From contig JAHBUH010000002.1 of NCBI GenBank assembly GCA_019638185.1, positions 1 through 64,000 on the forward strand: DNA of 64,000 bases, given 5' to 3'. The position numbers and the translations under genes were made by a program. Each line of letters begins with the position of its first letter. Position 1 is the stretch's first letter. The notes beneath the pieces were generated by a model that worked only from the letters and a program-made list of their open reading frames with translations, did not search any database and was not told the DNA's origin. The DNA is from Leadbetterella sp. (lineage in GTDB: Bacteria > Bacteroidota > Bacteroidia > Cytophagales > Spirosomataceae). This document shows, in pieces, positions 17,308 to 25,494 of this stretch.

Positions 17308-18429
17308 TTACAGGTGATTTTTTAAGGAGAACTTTTTCCCGGGACTTTGTTTGATGATTTCCCGGAACTCCAGGTCAATTAAGATGTAGGAAAGCCTGTT
17401 CAGGCTGATTCCGGTGTGCCATGCCAGGTCATCGATGATCACTTCCTCTTTTTTGATCAGCATTTCCAGTACCCGCTTTTCTTCATCCGAATAGGCAGAA
17501 AGGTCAGGGGCAGTAACCTTTTTCTTAGGCGGCTGTTCATCCCATCTCATCCATTCCGCCAGGGTTTCGGCGTCGGTAAAAAGGTGGGCTTTGTTGGTAA
17601 ATATAAGCTTATTCGGCCCTTTGGAGTACTTTCTGTGCAGGTCACCGGGTACGGCAAAAACCTCTTTGTTGTAATTGTTGGCATATTCTGCAGTAACCAT
17701 AGACCCGCCTCTGATCCCCGATTCCACCACCAGGGTTACCTCGCTCAGCCCGGCGATGATCCGGTTCCGGGCTACGAAAAACTGGGGATGGAGTTTAGTG
17801 AACAAGGGCTGTTCGGAGACCAGCAGGCCACCTTTTTCCAGGATTTCTTCGGCTGTTTTTTTATGAGCCAGCGGGTATACGGTGTTGTGCCCGGTGGCCA
17901 TAACGCCTACAGTAGACAGCTGGCTGTTCAAAGCGGCCCTGTGCGCCGTAATGTCAATCCCATACGCCAGCCCGCTGATGATCTGGATGCCTTTCAGCGC
18001 CTGAACCAGTTCTTCTACCACGCTTTTGCCATAATCGGTGGCATCGCGCGTGCCCACTATGGCCAGTGTCTTATCCGGCTGCAGTGTGCCTGAACCTTTA
18101 CAATACAGAACCGGGGGCGCATCATAGGCTTCTTTCAAGGCAGCGGGGTATTCCGGTGAGCGCAGGTAAAGAATGCGTATGCCGGCTTTGGCCGACTGCT
18201 CCATGATTTTTTCGGCTTCCCGCAGGGCCTGTTCTTTTCCGTTAAGTCCTTTGATAAACTGTTCGCCTATGCCCGATACTTTCAGCAGTTTGTTTCGGGG
18301 CATCCGAAACACCTCCCGGGCAGAGCCGAAGTAGGTGACCAGGTTTTTAAAATGAACACTTCCCACCCCCTCCAGGCGGCTCAGGGCAATCTCGTAAAGG
18401 AGCTCTTCAGTTATGCGATTTGATTCCAT
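17308..18429 (-). CDS. dprA: DNA-processing protein DprA
   Basis: Loads RecA onto incoming single-stranded DNA during natural transformation. 373 residues: N-terminal helix-hairpin-helix region (EGVGSVHFKNLVTYFG, VSGIGEQF), Rossmann-like DprA core (AIVGTRDATDYGKSVVEELV, ISGLAYGIDITAHRAAL, VVESGIRGGSMVTAEYANN) and a C-terminal winged helix (IIDDLAWHTGISLNRLSYIL). Its first 23 bases overlap the end of the MerR-like gene. Confidence 0.96.
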   Translation of the reverse strand: MESNRITEELLYEIALSRLEGVGSVHFKNLVTYFGSAREVFRMPRNKLLKVSGIGEQFIKGLNGKEQALREAEKIMEQSAKAGIRILYLRSPEYPAALKEAYDAPPVLYCKGSGTLQPDKTLAIVGTRDATDYGKSVVEELVQALKGIQIISGLAYGIDITAHRAALNSQLSTVGVMATGHNTVYPLAHKKTAEEILEKGGLLVSEQPLFTKLHPQFFVARNRIIAGLSEVTLVVESGIRGGSMVTAEYANNYNKEVFAVPGDLHRKYSKGPNKLIFTNKAHLFTDAETLAEWMRWDEQPPKKKVTAPDLSAYSDEEKRVLEMLIKKEEVIIDDLAWHTGISLNRLSYILIDLEFREIIKQSPGKKFSLKNHL

Positions 18430-18724
18430 CCCTTAAAAGTACTAAGGACTTCCGGATTTCCCGCAATCGCCCCAGAACTTCTTCGTTCCCGATGTCATTT
18501 TTTACCTTCAGGCGTAATTTTTCCTTTGCTCCTTCCAGGGTGTACCCCTGGTTTTGGATCAGGTCCACGATCCGCTCGAGTTTTTCAATATCTTTATGCG
18601 AAAACTTCCGGGCTTTTCCTGATTTTTTGATATTCAGCTTAAATTCCAGGAGATAATACTCCAGGGTGGTCCGGGGAATGCCGAGGTGCCCGCTGACTTC
18701 TTCGGTAGAGTAGAAGAGCTTCAT
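18407..18724 (-). CDS. MerR-like helix-turn-helix transcriptional regulator
   Basis: 105 residues. N-terminal MerR-type winged helix: YSTEEVSGHLGIPRTTLEYY, ARKFSHKDIEKLERIVDLIQ, then the typical GYTLEGAKEKL helix, and a short coiled C-terminus with no effector domain or Cys cluster. It matches the small MerR proteins found near tRNA or repair genes in Bacteroidota. Begins 2 bases after rsgA and overlaps dprA by 23 bases, implying coupled translation. What it senses is unknown. Confidence 0.88.
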   Translation of the reverse strand: MKLFYSTEEVSGHLGIPRTTLEYYLLEFKLNIKKSGKARKFSHKDIEKLERIVDLIQNQGYTLEGAKEKLRLKVKNDIGNEEVLGRLREIRKSLVLLRDGIKSHN

Positions 18725-18726
18725 TT

Positions 18727-19647
18727 TTATCGTCGGTTATCGTCATTTTCAAACATGCTGAGGTAGCTGAGGTAGCGGCTCAGGTAAATTTCGCCTTCGT
18801 CTACGGCATTTTTCACAGCACACCGGGGCTCATTGATATGCAGGCAGTTATGAAAGCGGCACTGGCCCAGGAGATCGCGAAACTCCGGGAAGAAATGAGC
18901 CAGTTCTTCCTTTTCAATATCCATCAGGCCCAGTTCTTTGATGCCGGGGCTGTCAATGATGCGGGTGCCGGGCTCCGGCTCAAACATTTCGGCAAACGTG
19001 GTGGTGTGCACCCCTTTATCCGAGAAACCGGACACCTCCGAGGTGGCCAGCTCCAGGTCAGGCTGCAGCACATTGAGCAGGCTGGATTTTCCCACGCCCG
19101 AATGCCCGGAGACCAGCGAGGTTTTCCCGGCCAGGGCGGCCTTAAGTGCTTCGATTCCCTGCGGGGCATAGGTGGAGGTTTTGATACAGCCGTAGCCAAG
19201 GCCGGCGTACAGCTCCATCAGTTCTTCCTGGTAGGCCAGCTCTTCTTCATCCAGGATATCCTGTTTGTTAAAAACCAGCGTGGCCGGGATACGGAAGGTT
19301 TCTGCCGTAACCAGGAAACGATCTATAAAACCCAGGGAGGTTTTGGGGCTACGGATGGTCACAATCAGGATAAGCTGGTCCACATTAGCCGCCAATAGGT
19401 GGGCGTGGGCCGATTTATGCACACTCTGGCGGATCACATAGTTTTCACGGGGCAGGATATCTTCAATGATGTTTTCCGCCAGATGAAAAAGTACGCGGTC
19501 ACCCACGGCAATGGGATTGGTCACTTTCAGGTTTTTGATCTTGAATTTTCCTTTCAGGCGGCACGAGACCATCCCGCCGGTTTGCAGGTCTTTAACCTCG
19601 TACCAGCTGCCCGTAGACCGGAAAACAATGCCCTCTTTAAGTTCCAA
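18727..19647 (-). CDS. rsgA: Ribosome small-subunit-dependent GTPase A
   Basis: Late 30S assembly GTPase with circularly permuted G motifs. 306 residues: OB domain at ~1-70, G4 FNKQD, G1 GHSGVGKSSLLNVL, G3 DSPGIKELG, and a C-terminal zinc finger around CRFHNCLHINEPRC. First gene of the minus-strand operon; a -7 box lies just upstream. Confidence 0.97.
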   Translation of the reverse strand: MELKEGIVFRSTGSWYEVKDLQTGGMVSCRLKGKFKIKNLKVTNPIAVGDRVLFHLAENIIEDILPRENYVIRQSVHKSAHAHLLAANVDQLILIVTIRSPKTSLGFIDRFLVTAETFRIPATLVFNKQDILDEEELAYQEELMELYAGLGYGCIKTSTYAPQGIEALKAALAGKTSLVSGHSGVGKSSLLNVLQPDLELATSEVSGFSDKGVHTTTFAEMFEPEPGTRIIDSPGIKELGLMDIEKEELAHFFPEFRDLLGQCRFHNCLHINEPRCAVKNAVDEGEIYLSRYLSYLSMFENDDNRR

Positions 19648-19663
19648 GTTCCTCTTTTTTCAG

Positions 19664-19671
19664 CAAAGCTA
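19664..19671 (-). promoter_or_regulatory. -7 element upstream of rsgA
   Basis: On the minus strand this reads TAGCTTTG, an exact TAnnTTTG match 16 bases before the rsgA start. No clear TTG is found at -33. It would drive the rsgA-merR-dprA-uvrB operon. Confidence 0.45.
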
Positions 19672-19939
19672 GGATATTTATCCGATGTATGGAAGACGGG
19701 AACCCCATACCTTAAAAACTTAAAAAAAACTTAAGGGTCCCGGCGTGATTTTTTCGGAAACGGTGGGCCCGGAATTGTTGGAATAATCCAATCCGGATTG
19801 CGTTTTTTGGAAAAAATATAGCCCCAAAATCATATTTTTTACCGAATACTAAATTTTAAGGTAAATTTAAGCTGTCAGGAGGACATAATTCACTGATCCT
19901 GCGTTATCTTAGCATAACAACAAAAAAACACTTACAAAT

Positions 19940-20059
19940 ATGAAAAAGGGATTCCTATTCGGTATTGCTGCGCTGGCAGTAGGAGTAGTAGTTTATACAT
20001 TAGGTAATAAAAAAGTAAAGCCTGGTTTCTATCCGGGAAAAGCTGTTTATAAATACTGA
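19940..20059 (+). CDS. 39-residue single-span membrane peptide
   Basis: ATG at 19940 opens a 39-codon frame ending TGA at 20057-20059: MKKGFLFGIAALAVGVVVYT, then a basic tail ending KAVYKY. One hydrophobic helix, then a positively charged end. Support for it being real: an independent transcription unit, with a near-consensus -7 box TATCTTAG at 19905-19912 and a strong terminator 18 bases after the stop. I do not recognise the family; its size and layout resemble small inner-membrane peptides. Confidence 0.62.
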   Translation: MKKGFLFGIAALAVGVVVYTLGNKKVKPGFYPGKAVYKY

Positions 20060-20076
20060 TTTTAAAATACTACTTT

Positions 20077-20103
20077 AGAAAAGGGCCTTCCGGGCCCTTT
20101 TCT
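20077..20103 (+). terminator. Strong Rho-independent terminator
   Basis: Perfect 11-bp stem AGAAAAGGGCC (20077-20087) / GGCCCTTTTCT (20093-20103) with a 5-base loop. The flanking A and T runs make it able to work in both directions. It closes the 39-residue peptide unit. Confidence 0.85.
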
Positions 20104-20163
20104 AATTTCCGGGGATATGACAATTAAAATCCGGTAAGTACCGGTATTTTCCGCAGTTTTAAG

Positions 20164-20171
20164 TATTTTTG
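20164..20171 (+). promoter_or_regulatory. -7 element upstream of the crotonase gene
   Basis: TATTTTTG is an exact TAnnTTTG match 20 bases before the ATG at 20192. The -33 element is not clear. Confidence 0.45.
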
Positions 20172-20191
20172 AATTCATTCCAATAGCATTT

Positions 20192-20968
20192 ATGTACAAT
20201 ACCCTCCTGTTTGAGAAAAAAGACCGGAAAGCTTATATTACCCTGAACCGTCCGGAGACCTATAATGCCTTGAGCCGTGAAATGCTGGGCGAACTGAACC
20301 GGGCCGTGGCGGAATGCAGTGCAGATGACACTATCCGGGTAGTGATCCTGTCGGGTGGAAACGACAAAGCCTTTTCTTCCGGCGCTGATCTGAAAGAGGG
20401 GCTGGCCGATACCCGCCTGGGGAATGTGCTCAAAAGTACCTATAACCCGCTGATCATGGGCTTGCGCGGGCTGAGAAAGCCGGTTATCTGCCGGATGAAC
20501 GGACTGGCCGCCGGAGCAGGGATGTCGCTGGCCCTGGCCTGTGACGTCATCATTGCGGCGGATGATGCCTATTTTACGGAGCTTTTTGTGGGGATCGGCC
20601 TGATGCCGGATGCCGGCTCCCTGTTTTTCCTGCCCCGGCTGGTGGGGCCTTTAAAGGCGTTTGAACTATGCAGCACCGGGCGCAAAGTGTATATGGAGGA
20701 GGCCGTCAGCATAGGCCTGGCTAACAAGGCCGTGCCTAAAGACCGTTTAGACGCCGAAGTGGAAGCGCTGGCTGATGTGTACGCCGCTTCCGCCACCCGG
20801 AGCATAGGCCTGATGAAACAGGTACTGAACCAGTCGTTTAATATGGACCTGGAAGGCGTGCTGAACCTGGAGGCAGAAGGCCAGACCCTGTGCGGGCAAA
20901 CCGAAGATTTTGCAGAAGGGGTAATGGCCTTTATGACTAAAAGACTGCCGGCTTTTAAGGGAAAATAA
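20192..20968 (+). CDS. Enoyl-CoA hydratase/isomerase family protein
   Basis: Crotonase-fold acyl-CoA enzyme of 258 residues. Oxyanion-hole segment FSSGADLKEG and helix MNGLAAGAGMSLALACDVII are clear. The first catalytic Glu of true hydratases (as in GxCEL) is replaced here by Gly-Met, while Asp is kept in GIGLMPDAGSLFFLP. That pattern is the one in PaaG-like isomerases, so a 1,2-epoxyphenylacetyl-CoA or delta3-delta2 enoyl-CoA isomerase activity is more likely than hydration. No other paa or beta-oxidation gene is near, so the pathway is open. Confidence 0.88.
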   Translation: MYNTLLFEKKDRKAYITLNRPETYNALSREMLGELNRAVAECSADDTIRVVILSGGNDKAFSSGADLKEGLADTRLGNVLKSTYNPLIMGLRGLRKPVICRMNGLAAGAGMSLALACDVIIAADDAYFTELFVGIGLMPDAGSLFFLPRLVGPLKAFELCSTGRKVYMEEAVSIGLANKAVPKDRLDAEVEALADVYAASATRSIGLMKQVLNQSFNMDLEGVLNLEAEGQTLCGQTEDFAEGVMAFMTKRLPAFKGK

Positions 20969-21011
20969 GTTTTTTATGCGCCAGATAGTAAGAAACAGCC
21001 TGTCAAACTAA

Positions 21012-21019
21012 TAAATTTG
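21012..21019 (+). promoter_or_regulatory. -7 element upstream of glnS
   Basis: TAAATTTG is an exact TAnnTTTG match 19 bases before the glnS ATG, so the mRNA leader would be very short. No clear -33 TTG. Confidence 0.5.
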
Positions 21020-21038
21020 CGAATCAATAATCGTTTTT

Positions 21039-22697
21039 ATGTCAGAGGAAGGTAAGGAGAGGAGTCTCAATTTTATAGAAGAAATAGTAGAACGCGACCT
21101 GGAAAACAATACCCACTCAGGGCGGGTGCTGACCCGTTTTCCGCCCGAGCCGAACGGGTATCTCCACATTGGCCATGCCAAGTCCATTTGTCTGAACTTC
21201 GGGCTGGCCAGGAATTATGGGGGCGGGACTAACCTGCGTTTTGACGATACCAATCCCGTTACGGAAGATACCGAATACGTGGATTCGATTAAGAACGACG
21301 TAAAATGGCTGGGTTTTGAGTGGGAAAATGAATTCTACGCATCGGATTATTTCGATGAACTTTACGCGTTTGCGCTGAAGCTCATCGGAGATGGCCTGGC
21401 TTATGTGGATGACAGCACCTCCGAAGAAATGGCTGCCCTGAAGGGTACTCCTACCATCCCGGGAAGGCCGGGCCCGTACCGGGACAGGAGCGTAGCAGAA
21501 AACCTGGACCTCTTTGAAAGGATGGCAAAGGGTGAATTCCCCGAAGGAAGCCGCGTGCTACGCGCCAAAATAGACCTGGCTTCCAGCAATATGCTGATGC
21601 GGGATCCGATCATCTACCGGATCAAATTTGCGGAGCACCACCGGACCGGCGATAAGTGGAAGATCTACCCCATGTATGATTTTGCGCACGGGCAGTCGGA
21701 TTCCATTGAAGAGATCACGCACTCCATCTGTACGCTGGAGTTTGTTTCCCACCGGGAGCTTTACGACTGGTTCATTGAAAAACTGGGCATTTTTCCGTCG
21801 CGCCAATACGAGTTTGCCCGGCTGAACATGACCTATACCGTAATGAGTAAGAGGAAGCTGCTGCAGCTGGTAAATGAAAAATATGTGGCCGGCTGGGATG
21901 ACCCCCGGATGCCTACCATTTCCGGTATGCGGCGGCGCGGGTATACTTCCCGGGCCATTGTGGACTTTTGTGAACGCATCGGCATCCAGAAGCGCGATAA
22001 CCTGATTGATGTCAGCCTGCTGGAGTTCTTTGTGCGGGAAGACCTGAACCGGATTTCCACCCGGGTGATGGCGGTATTTGAGCCGCTGAAAGTGGTGATC
22101 ACCAACTGGCCTGACGAGAAAAGCGAGGTGTGCCGGGTAGAGAATAACCCCGAAGATCCGGAAAGCGGGCACCGGGAGATTTATTTCGGGAAAGAGATTT
22201 ATATAGAAGCCGGCGATTTCATGGAAGAGCCCCCGGCTAAATACTTCCGGTTAAAGCCGGGCGGCGTAGTCCGCCTCAAAGGAGCCTATATTATTCAGTG
22301 CGACGAAGTCATAAAAACAGACGACGGCCGGATCACCGAACTGCGCTGCTCGTACATTGAAAACTCCAAAAGCGGCGAGGATGTCAGCGGCATGAAGGTC
22401 AAAGGGGTGATCCACTGGGTGAATGCAGTGGAGGCCGTGGAAGCGGAAGTCCGCCTGTATGACCGCCTGTTCAAGGCCGAGAACCCGGCCGCCGAAGAAG
22501 GTGATTTTAAGGATTTTATCAATGAAAACTCCCTGACCGTAGTGAAAGCCCTGGTAGAACCTTCCCTCTTAAAGGCCACGTCGGAGGATAAATACCAGTT
22601 TATGCGAAACGGGTATTTTGTACTGGATCCGGAGAGCAGTTCGCCCCATACCCTGATCTTTAATAAGACAGTAGGTTTGAAAGATAGTTGGAAATGA
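21039..22697 (+). CDS. glnS: Glutaminyl-tRNA synthetase
   Basis: Class I aminoacyl-tRNA synthetase charging tRNA-Gln, 552 residues. HIGH motif in PPEPNGYLHIGHAKS at ~36-50, LRFDDTNP, FAHGQSDSIEEITHSICTLE, and the KMSKS-equivalent VMSKRKLLQLV, then the two anticodon-binding beta barrels to the C-terminus. Direct glutaminylation means this organism need not rely on the GatCAB route for Gln. The stop codon lies inside the terminator hairpin. Confidence 0.98.
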   Translation: MSEEGKERSLNFIEEIVERDLENNTHSGRVLTRFPPEPNGYLHIGHAKSICLNFGLARNYGGGTNLRFDDTNPVTEDTEYVDSIKNDVKWLGFEWENEFYASDYFDELYAFALKLIGDGLAYVDDSTSEEMAALKGTPTIPGRPGPYRDRSVAENLDLFERMAKGEFPEGSRVLRAKIDLASSNMLMRDPIIYRIKFAEHHRTGDKWKIYPMYDFAHGQSDSIEEITHSICTLEFVSHRELYDWFIEKLGIFPSRQYEFARLNMTYTVMSKRKLLQLVNEKYVAGWDDPRMPTISGMRRRGYTSRAIVDFCERIGIQKRDNLIDVSLLEFFVREDLNRISTRVMAVFEPLKVVITNWPDEKSEVCRVENNPEDPESGHREIYFGKEIYIEAGDFMEEPPAKYFRLKPGGVVRLKGAYIIQCDEVIKTDDGRITELRCSYIENSKSGEDVSGMKVKGVIHWVNAVEAVEAEVRLYDRLFKAENPAAEEGDFKDFINENSLTVVKALVEPSLLKATSEDKYQFMRNGYFVLDPESSSPHTLIFNKTVGLKDSWK

Positions 22698-22721
22698 GGC
22701 TTTTGGCCTCATTTCTTTTTT
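22691..22721 (+). terminator. Rho-independent terminator of glnS
   Basis: Perfect 10-bp stem GAAATGAGGC (22691-22700) / GCCTCATTTC (22706-22715), loop TTTTG, then six T. The left arm includes the glnS stop codon. Confidence 0.88.
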
Positions 22722-22757
22722 AGGTCAGATCCCGTATAAGAATACCTTAAAATATTT

Positions 22758-23963
22758 TCACCGCCCAAAACGCCACCACTCAGAAAGCGGGTGTTCCTTG
22801 CCTTTCAGGAAATCAGACACCATTTCCATTCCGGTGACAGAAAAGGTGATGCCGTTTCCGCCCATTCCCAGCACGAAATAGGCGCCGGGGAAGTCCGGGT
22901 GCTCACCGATGTACGGCAGGCCGTCTTTGGTCTCACCGAAAGTACCGGCCCAGGCAAAGTCTGTCCGGAAGCGGATGCCCGGGAAAAGCTTTTCAAAGAT
23001 CTGCTCCAGGCGCTTTTTCTTTTGAGTGATAGACTGGTCTCTTTTCTGCGGATCCTGGAACTCATCGTCTTCACCCCCGATAAGAATGCGGTGGTCATCG
23101 GTGGTGCGCATATAAATGTAGGGGTCACCGGTATCCCAGATCAGGGTTTCGGAAATTTTATCAGGTTTTTCCAGGAAAGGTTCGCTGACGATGGCGTAGC
23201 TGCTGAGCAGGTCCACGAACTTCTCCGGGATGATCTGCGTGCTTTCAAAGCCATTGCAGTAAATGATCTTCCCGGCCCGGATGGTGTTCCCGTACTGGGT
23301 GGTGGCCACTATTCCTTTGCGGCCGTATTTCACTTCGGTGATCTCGGTCTTGTCAAACACATCCAGCCCTTTTTTGAGGTTATAGTAGAGCAGATCGTGG
23401 GCCAGGCGGAAGGCGTCGATACTTCCGCCCTGGAAAGTGAGTATGCCACCGTGTGAGCCGGTAAGGTCATACCGCTCCCGGATTTCATCGGCTTCCAGCC
23501 ATTCGCCCCGGAAACCATGCTTCAAGCGGGTTTCGTGCTCTTTTTGCAGGTCAGGGACATCTTTTTTGTATTTAGCATACAGCAGGGAGTTTTTCTTTTT
23601 AAACCCGCAGCCTGATTTTACTTTCCGGGCCAGCCGGCCCAGGGTGTCAATGGAATCATAACAGGCCCGGTAGCTGGCTACGGCCCCTTCTTCTCCGATC
23701 ATCTCAATGAGTTCCCACAGGGGAGTGTCTACCTCGTACTGCAGCATGGAAGTGGTGGCCGAGGAGCTGCCGTTTGCGATTTCCCGTTTATCCACCAGTA
23801 CGGTTTGGTAGCCGTCTTTGACGCATTGGTGGGCAATCAGGCTGCCGGTGATACCGGAACCCACCACCAGGACATCGGTACGGATATCTTCCGCCAGGGA
23901 AGGATAGGAGGCGATCAGGCCGTTTTTAACCAGCCAGAACGGTTCGTTGGAAGTAAGTTTCAT
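22758..23963 (-). CDS. FAD-dependent amine/glycine-type oxidoreductase (DAO family)
   Basis: 401 residues. N-terminal dinucleotide-binding motif DVLVVGSGITGSLIAHQCVK, then EIANGSSSATTSMLQYEVDT, GGSIDAFRLAHDLLYYNLKK and the C-terminal FAD loop FVLGMGGNGITFSVTG. This layout is that of the DadA/PuuB/glycine-oxidase group; the substrate could be an amino acid or polyamine derivative and cannot be fixed here. Transcribed divergently from the LuxR-type regulator gene, with a perfect palindrome between them. Confidence 0.88.
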   Translation of the reverse strand: MKLTSNEPFWLVKNGLIASYPSLAEDIRTDVLVVGSGITGSLIAHQCVKDGYQTVLVDKREIANGSSSATTSMLQYEVDTPLWELIEMIGEEGAVASYRACYDSIDTLGRLARKVKSGCGFKKKNSLLYAKYKKDVPDLQKEHETRLKHGFRGEWLEADEIRERYDLTGSHGGILTFQGGSIDAFRLAHDLLYYNLKKGLDVFDKTEITEVKYGRKGIVATTQYGNTIRAGKIIYCNGFESTQIIPEKFVDLLSSYAIVSEPFLEKPDKISETLIWDTGDPYIYMRTTDDHRILIGGEDDEFQDPQKRDQSITQKKKRLEQIFEKLFPGIRFRTDFAWAGTFGETKDGLPYIGEHPDFPGAYFVLGMGGNGITFSVTGMEMVSDFLKGKEHPLSEWWRFGR

Positions 23964-24043
23964 GTGGTAAAATGATTTGGTTAAAGTAGAAAGTTAGGAA
24001 ATAATTCCTGGTTAACCAAATAGGACTGCTGAAAAAAGATCTG

Positions 24044-24069
24044 AAAAATACTGTCTTGACAGTATTTTT
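24044..24069. repeat. Perfect 12-bp inverted repeat between divergent genes
   Basis: AAAAATACTGTC (24044-24055), loop TT, GACAGTATTTTT (24058-24069). A/T ends make it look like a bidirectional terminator, but it lies between two divergent genes (81 bases from one start, 98 from the other) where a terminator is not needed. An operator for a dimeric regulator is the alternative. Confidence 0.65.
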
Positions 24070-24166
24070 TCTATGATAACTGTTCGTCACTTTTGTAATA
24101 GAAATCCGGAGCATCATTAGGATTAAAAAGATATTTTGGGGAGATTTGGAATAAACCCGAGTTTCC

Positions 24167-24826
24167 ATGAAAAAGATTAAGATCCTGATTGCAGATGACC
24201 ACCAGTTGGTAGCGGAGAGCCTGTCTTTATTATTGAAGTCTGAAGAGGAGTTCGAAATCATCGGAATAGTGAATAACGGCTGGCAGGCGCTGAGTTTTGT
24301 AGAGAAGTACGGCGCAGACATTGTGCTGACCGATTATATTATGCCGCTGTTAAACGGGGTGGAGCTGGCTATGCGGCTGAAGGAGCAGGCCCGTGAGGTA
24401 AAAGTCATTATGCTCACCATGAATGAGCAGGCAGATCATATCCGGGAAAGCATCCAGGCAGGAGCACACGGCTATGTGATGAAAAGTGCCGAAAAGGCGG
24501 AATTGGTCAAAGCCATAAAATCGGTCTACCGGGGTGGAAAGTATTTCAGTGACAAGACGCTCAAAAAGCTGGCTGAAATACCCAATAAGAACTCGATAAG
24601 CGGGAAAACGAAGGTAGAAGACGTACTGTCACTTACCCGCCGTGAAGTGGAGATCGTGCGGCTGATCAGTGAAGACCTGAATAATACGGAAATAAGCGAG
24701 CGCCTGAACATAAGTCCTACCACTGTAGAAACCCATCGCCGTAACCTGATGAAGAAAATAGGGGTTAATACGGTGCTGGGCCTGGTCAGGTGGGGGCTGA
24801 AGCATGGGGTGGTGAAGGAATTATGA
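24167..24826 (+). CDS. Response regulator, NarL/LuxR type
   Basis: 219 residues. Receiver domain at ~1-120 with acidic pocket IADDHQ, phospho-acceptor Asp in DIVLTDYIMPL and Lys in GYVMKSAEKAE; LuxR-type helix-turn-helix at ~150-215 (LTRREVEIVRLISEDLNNTE, LNISPTTVETHRRNLMKKIG). The cognate kinase is probably the HisKA_3-type kinase at 26118-26903 on the opposite strand. Confidence 0.95.
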   Translation: MKKIKILIADDHQLVAESLSLLLKSEEEFEIIGIVNNGWQALSFVEKYGADIVLTDYIMPLLNGVELAMRLKEQAREVKVIMLTMNEQADHIRESIQAGAHGYVMKSAEKAELVKAIKSVYRGGKYFSDKTLKKLAEIPNKNSISGKTKVEDVLSLTRREVEIVRLISEDLNNTEISERLNISPTTVETHRRNLMKKIGVNTVLGLVRWGLKHGVVKEL

Positions 24827-24886
24827 TGTAAGGCTTATATATACACGGAAATTTGTTTTTTAGTAATACCCTAATCAGCTTAATTT

Positions 24887-25489
24887 ATGGAAAATAAAAG
24901 TAATGAATTAACCGGGAATGACCCCGAGGTGGTAGCCAGCCTGAGGCCGGACCCTTCCCCGGAATTTAAGATTAACAAGACGGAACTGACCGGTTTCTTA
25001 AAAGGGCATTTAAACCCGGAATACCTGGTGGTTTTCTCTTTTGGCCTGGATGAAAGCCGGAAAATGGTTCTTTTTGTGGATATCAAAGACCAGAAAGGAA
25101 CGGTGATAAAACCCGCTGAAATGATCCAAAGCGGCAGCACAGACCTGGCTAAACCCGTTAATGAGGCCGAAAGAAAGAAAAGCTATATTGACAGCCTGGG
25201 AGGGCTTCCGGGCAAAAGAAACGGGCTCTGCTACTGGCTCACTACGGGCAGCAAGAGCCACCCCGGATTTTATGATTTCCTGGTGAAACATCCGGGTGAG
25301 CAGCTTTACATCTATACGGGAGAAGGAAAGATAGAAGGCCAGACCGGAATCTACCGGAAACTCTATTTTTCCTTTCATGATAAGATCAGTTTTGCAGCCG
25401 AGGAAACGCTTTATAACAGAGGTGGGGCATGTTGCCCGCCACAGGCACCTCCGCCTCCGCCCCCTGACCCGCCGGGTGGTGATGATTAA
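24887..25489 (+). CDS. Hypothetical protein with Cys-Cys and polyproline C-terminal tail
   Basis: 200 residues, not recognised. Acidic N-terminus, then a mixed alpha/beta domain (ELTGFLKGHLNPEYLVVFSF, YIDSLGGLPGKRNGLCYWLT, GFYDFLVKHPGEQLYIYTGE) with no signal peptide. The end is striking: GGACCPPQAPPPPPPDPPGG followed by DD. Six prolines in a row would be expected to need elongation factor P. It stands between a LuxR-type regulator and genes for a kinase and membrane protein, so a signalling role is possible, but this is only from context. Confidence 0.75.
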   Translation: MENKSNELTGNDPEVVASLRPDPSPEFKINKTELTGFLKGHLNPEYLVVFSFGLDESRKMVLFVDIKDQKGTVIKPAEMIQSGSTDLAKPVNEAERKKSYIDSLGGLPGKRNGLCYWLTTGSKSHPGFYDFLVKHPGEQLYIYTGEGKIEGQTGIYRKLYFSFHDKISFAAEETLYNRGGACCPPQAPPPPPPDPPGGDD

Positions 25490-25494
25490 TCCGC

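Noticed and set aside
24056-24077. TTGACA and TATGAT near 24056-24077 as a sigma70-like promoter
   Set aside because: The spacing is only 10 bases, too short for such a promoter, and TTGACA is part of the palindrome.
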